Assembly: GCA_002077045.2 (NCBI GenBank)
Contig: KZ111146.1
Span: 1,634,316-1,698,315 of the forward strand
Length of the DNA stretch: 64,000 nt
Direction of reading: 5' to 3'
Origin: Rachicladosporium sp. CCFEE 5018
Taxonomy: Eukaryota > Ascomycota > Dothideomycetes > Cladosporiales > Cladosporiaceae
How positions within the stretch are numbered: the stretch's first letter is position 1; the number at the start of each line of letters is the position of its first letter. Below, one piece after another: positions 63,780-64,000 of this stretch. The notes under the pieces are model-generated. The model saw nothing but the letters and a program-made list of their open reading frames with translations, did not search any database and was not told the origin of the DNA. A program made the translations under genes and the position numbers.

Positions 63780-64000
63780 TCACACGGCAGTCTGCTCGTC
63801 CCAAGTGTCGTTCAGCAGACCCTGCCAGTCACCCTCACCGGGCGTAAGCTGGCCACTGCTCATTTCCTTGAAGGGGTCGAGCGTGAACGAGTCCTGGTAC
63901 CCACCGAAGCCGTAGCCTGCAGGCGTGAACGGCGACATGACGCTGTCATTTGCAGGCGAGTTGGTGAACGCGCCATTGTTGTCGAGCATCGACATCGACA
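63780..64000 (-). CDS. Gln-rich conserved fungal protein, copy B (3' part only)
   Basis: The last 73 codons and stop of the partner of 8211-9695; the rest lies outside the window. It has the conserved C-terminal sequence PFTPAGYGFGGYQDSFTLDP and the same tail. Only two base differences from copy A were counted over 221 bp, one giving Thr to Met. Whether the gene is complete cannot be seen. Confidence 0.85.
   Translation of the reverse strand, partial: SMSMLDNNGAFTNSPANDSVMSPFTPAGYGFGGYQDSFTLDPFKEMSSGQLTPGEGDWQGLLNDTWDEQTAV

Larger units (their letters stand above)
54698..64000. repeat. Block copy B of the large direct duplication (partner 1-8431)
   Basis: This is the second copy of the six-gene block. 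It starts opposite window position 1 and is cut by the window end inside the Gln-rich gene. It carries the full-length GH10 xylanase, so it is closer to the ancestral state at that gene. Differences from copy A are mixed transitions and transversions, not a run of C-to-T changes, so there is no obvious repeat-induced point mutation. Confidence 0.97.

Noticed and set aside
1..64000. CRISPR arrays, prokaryotic operons or ribosome binding sites
   Set aside because: The window is clearly eukaryotic nuclear DNA with spliceosomal introns; no regularly spaced short repeats were seen.

Overview
The window is nuclear DNA from a filamentous ascomycete (Pezizomycotina). Genes are interrupted by 47-74 nt introns with GTRNGT-type donors and CTRAC/CTGAC branch sites. 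They include typical fungal housekeeping genes (DHH1, SMC4, VPS41, POM152, GUP1, PKR1, GRIM-19, ARP4) and secreted plant-polymer enzymes (AA9 LPMO, GH10 xylanase). The gene content and the presence of two diverged copies of one block would suit a dothideomycete with a duplicated genome, such as the Hortaea type, but that is inference.

Layout: (1) 1-9.7 kb is block copy A: a coiled-coil protein, an NSUN-type RNA methyltransferase, GAR1, a GH10 xylanase that has lost its whole catalytic domain, an intact AA9 LPMO, and a Gln-rich regulator-like protein. (2) 9.7-16.7 kb is gene-poor; it contains a 100-N scaffold gap (12668-12767) and one RRM gene with a disturbed 5' end. (3) 16.7-54.4 kb is a dense single-copy region: HINT/HIT hydrolase, TRM10, GRIM-19, tubulin cofactor C, acyltransferase-3, a DUF155 protein, VPS41, a methyltransferase with an internal stop, SMC4 with an internal TAG, an F-box protein, DHH1, a second related methyltransferase, POM152, a UCH peptidase, PKR1, GUP1 and ARP4. 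(4) 54.7-64.0 kb is block copy B in the same order and orientation as copy A. Its GH10 xylanase is intact, and its last gene runs off the window.

The strongest signal is the direct duplication of at least 8.4 kb and the uneven fate of its genes. GAR1 is identical at the protein level, and the AA9 and NSUN copies are both intact. The xylanase in copy A was cut by a clean deletion of about 1005 bp (copy B coordinates) whose junction itself creates a stop codon. Identity between the copies rises from about 80-92% in sampled parts of the left half to about 99% at the right end, including non-coding DNA. The scaffold gap lies between the two copies, so their presence on one chromosome depends on the scaffolding being correct. 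No transposons, tRNA genes, rRNA genes or CRISPR arrays were recognised.
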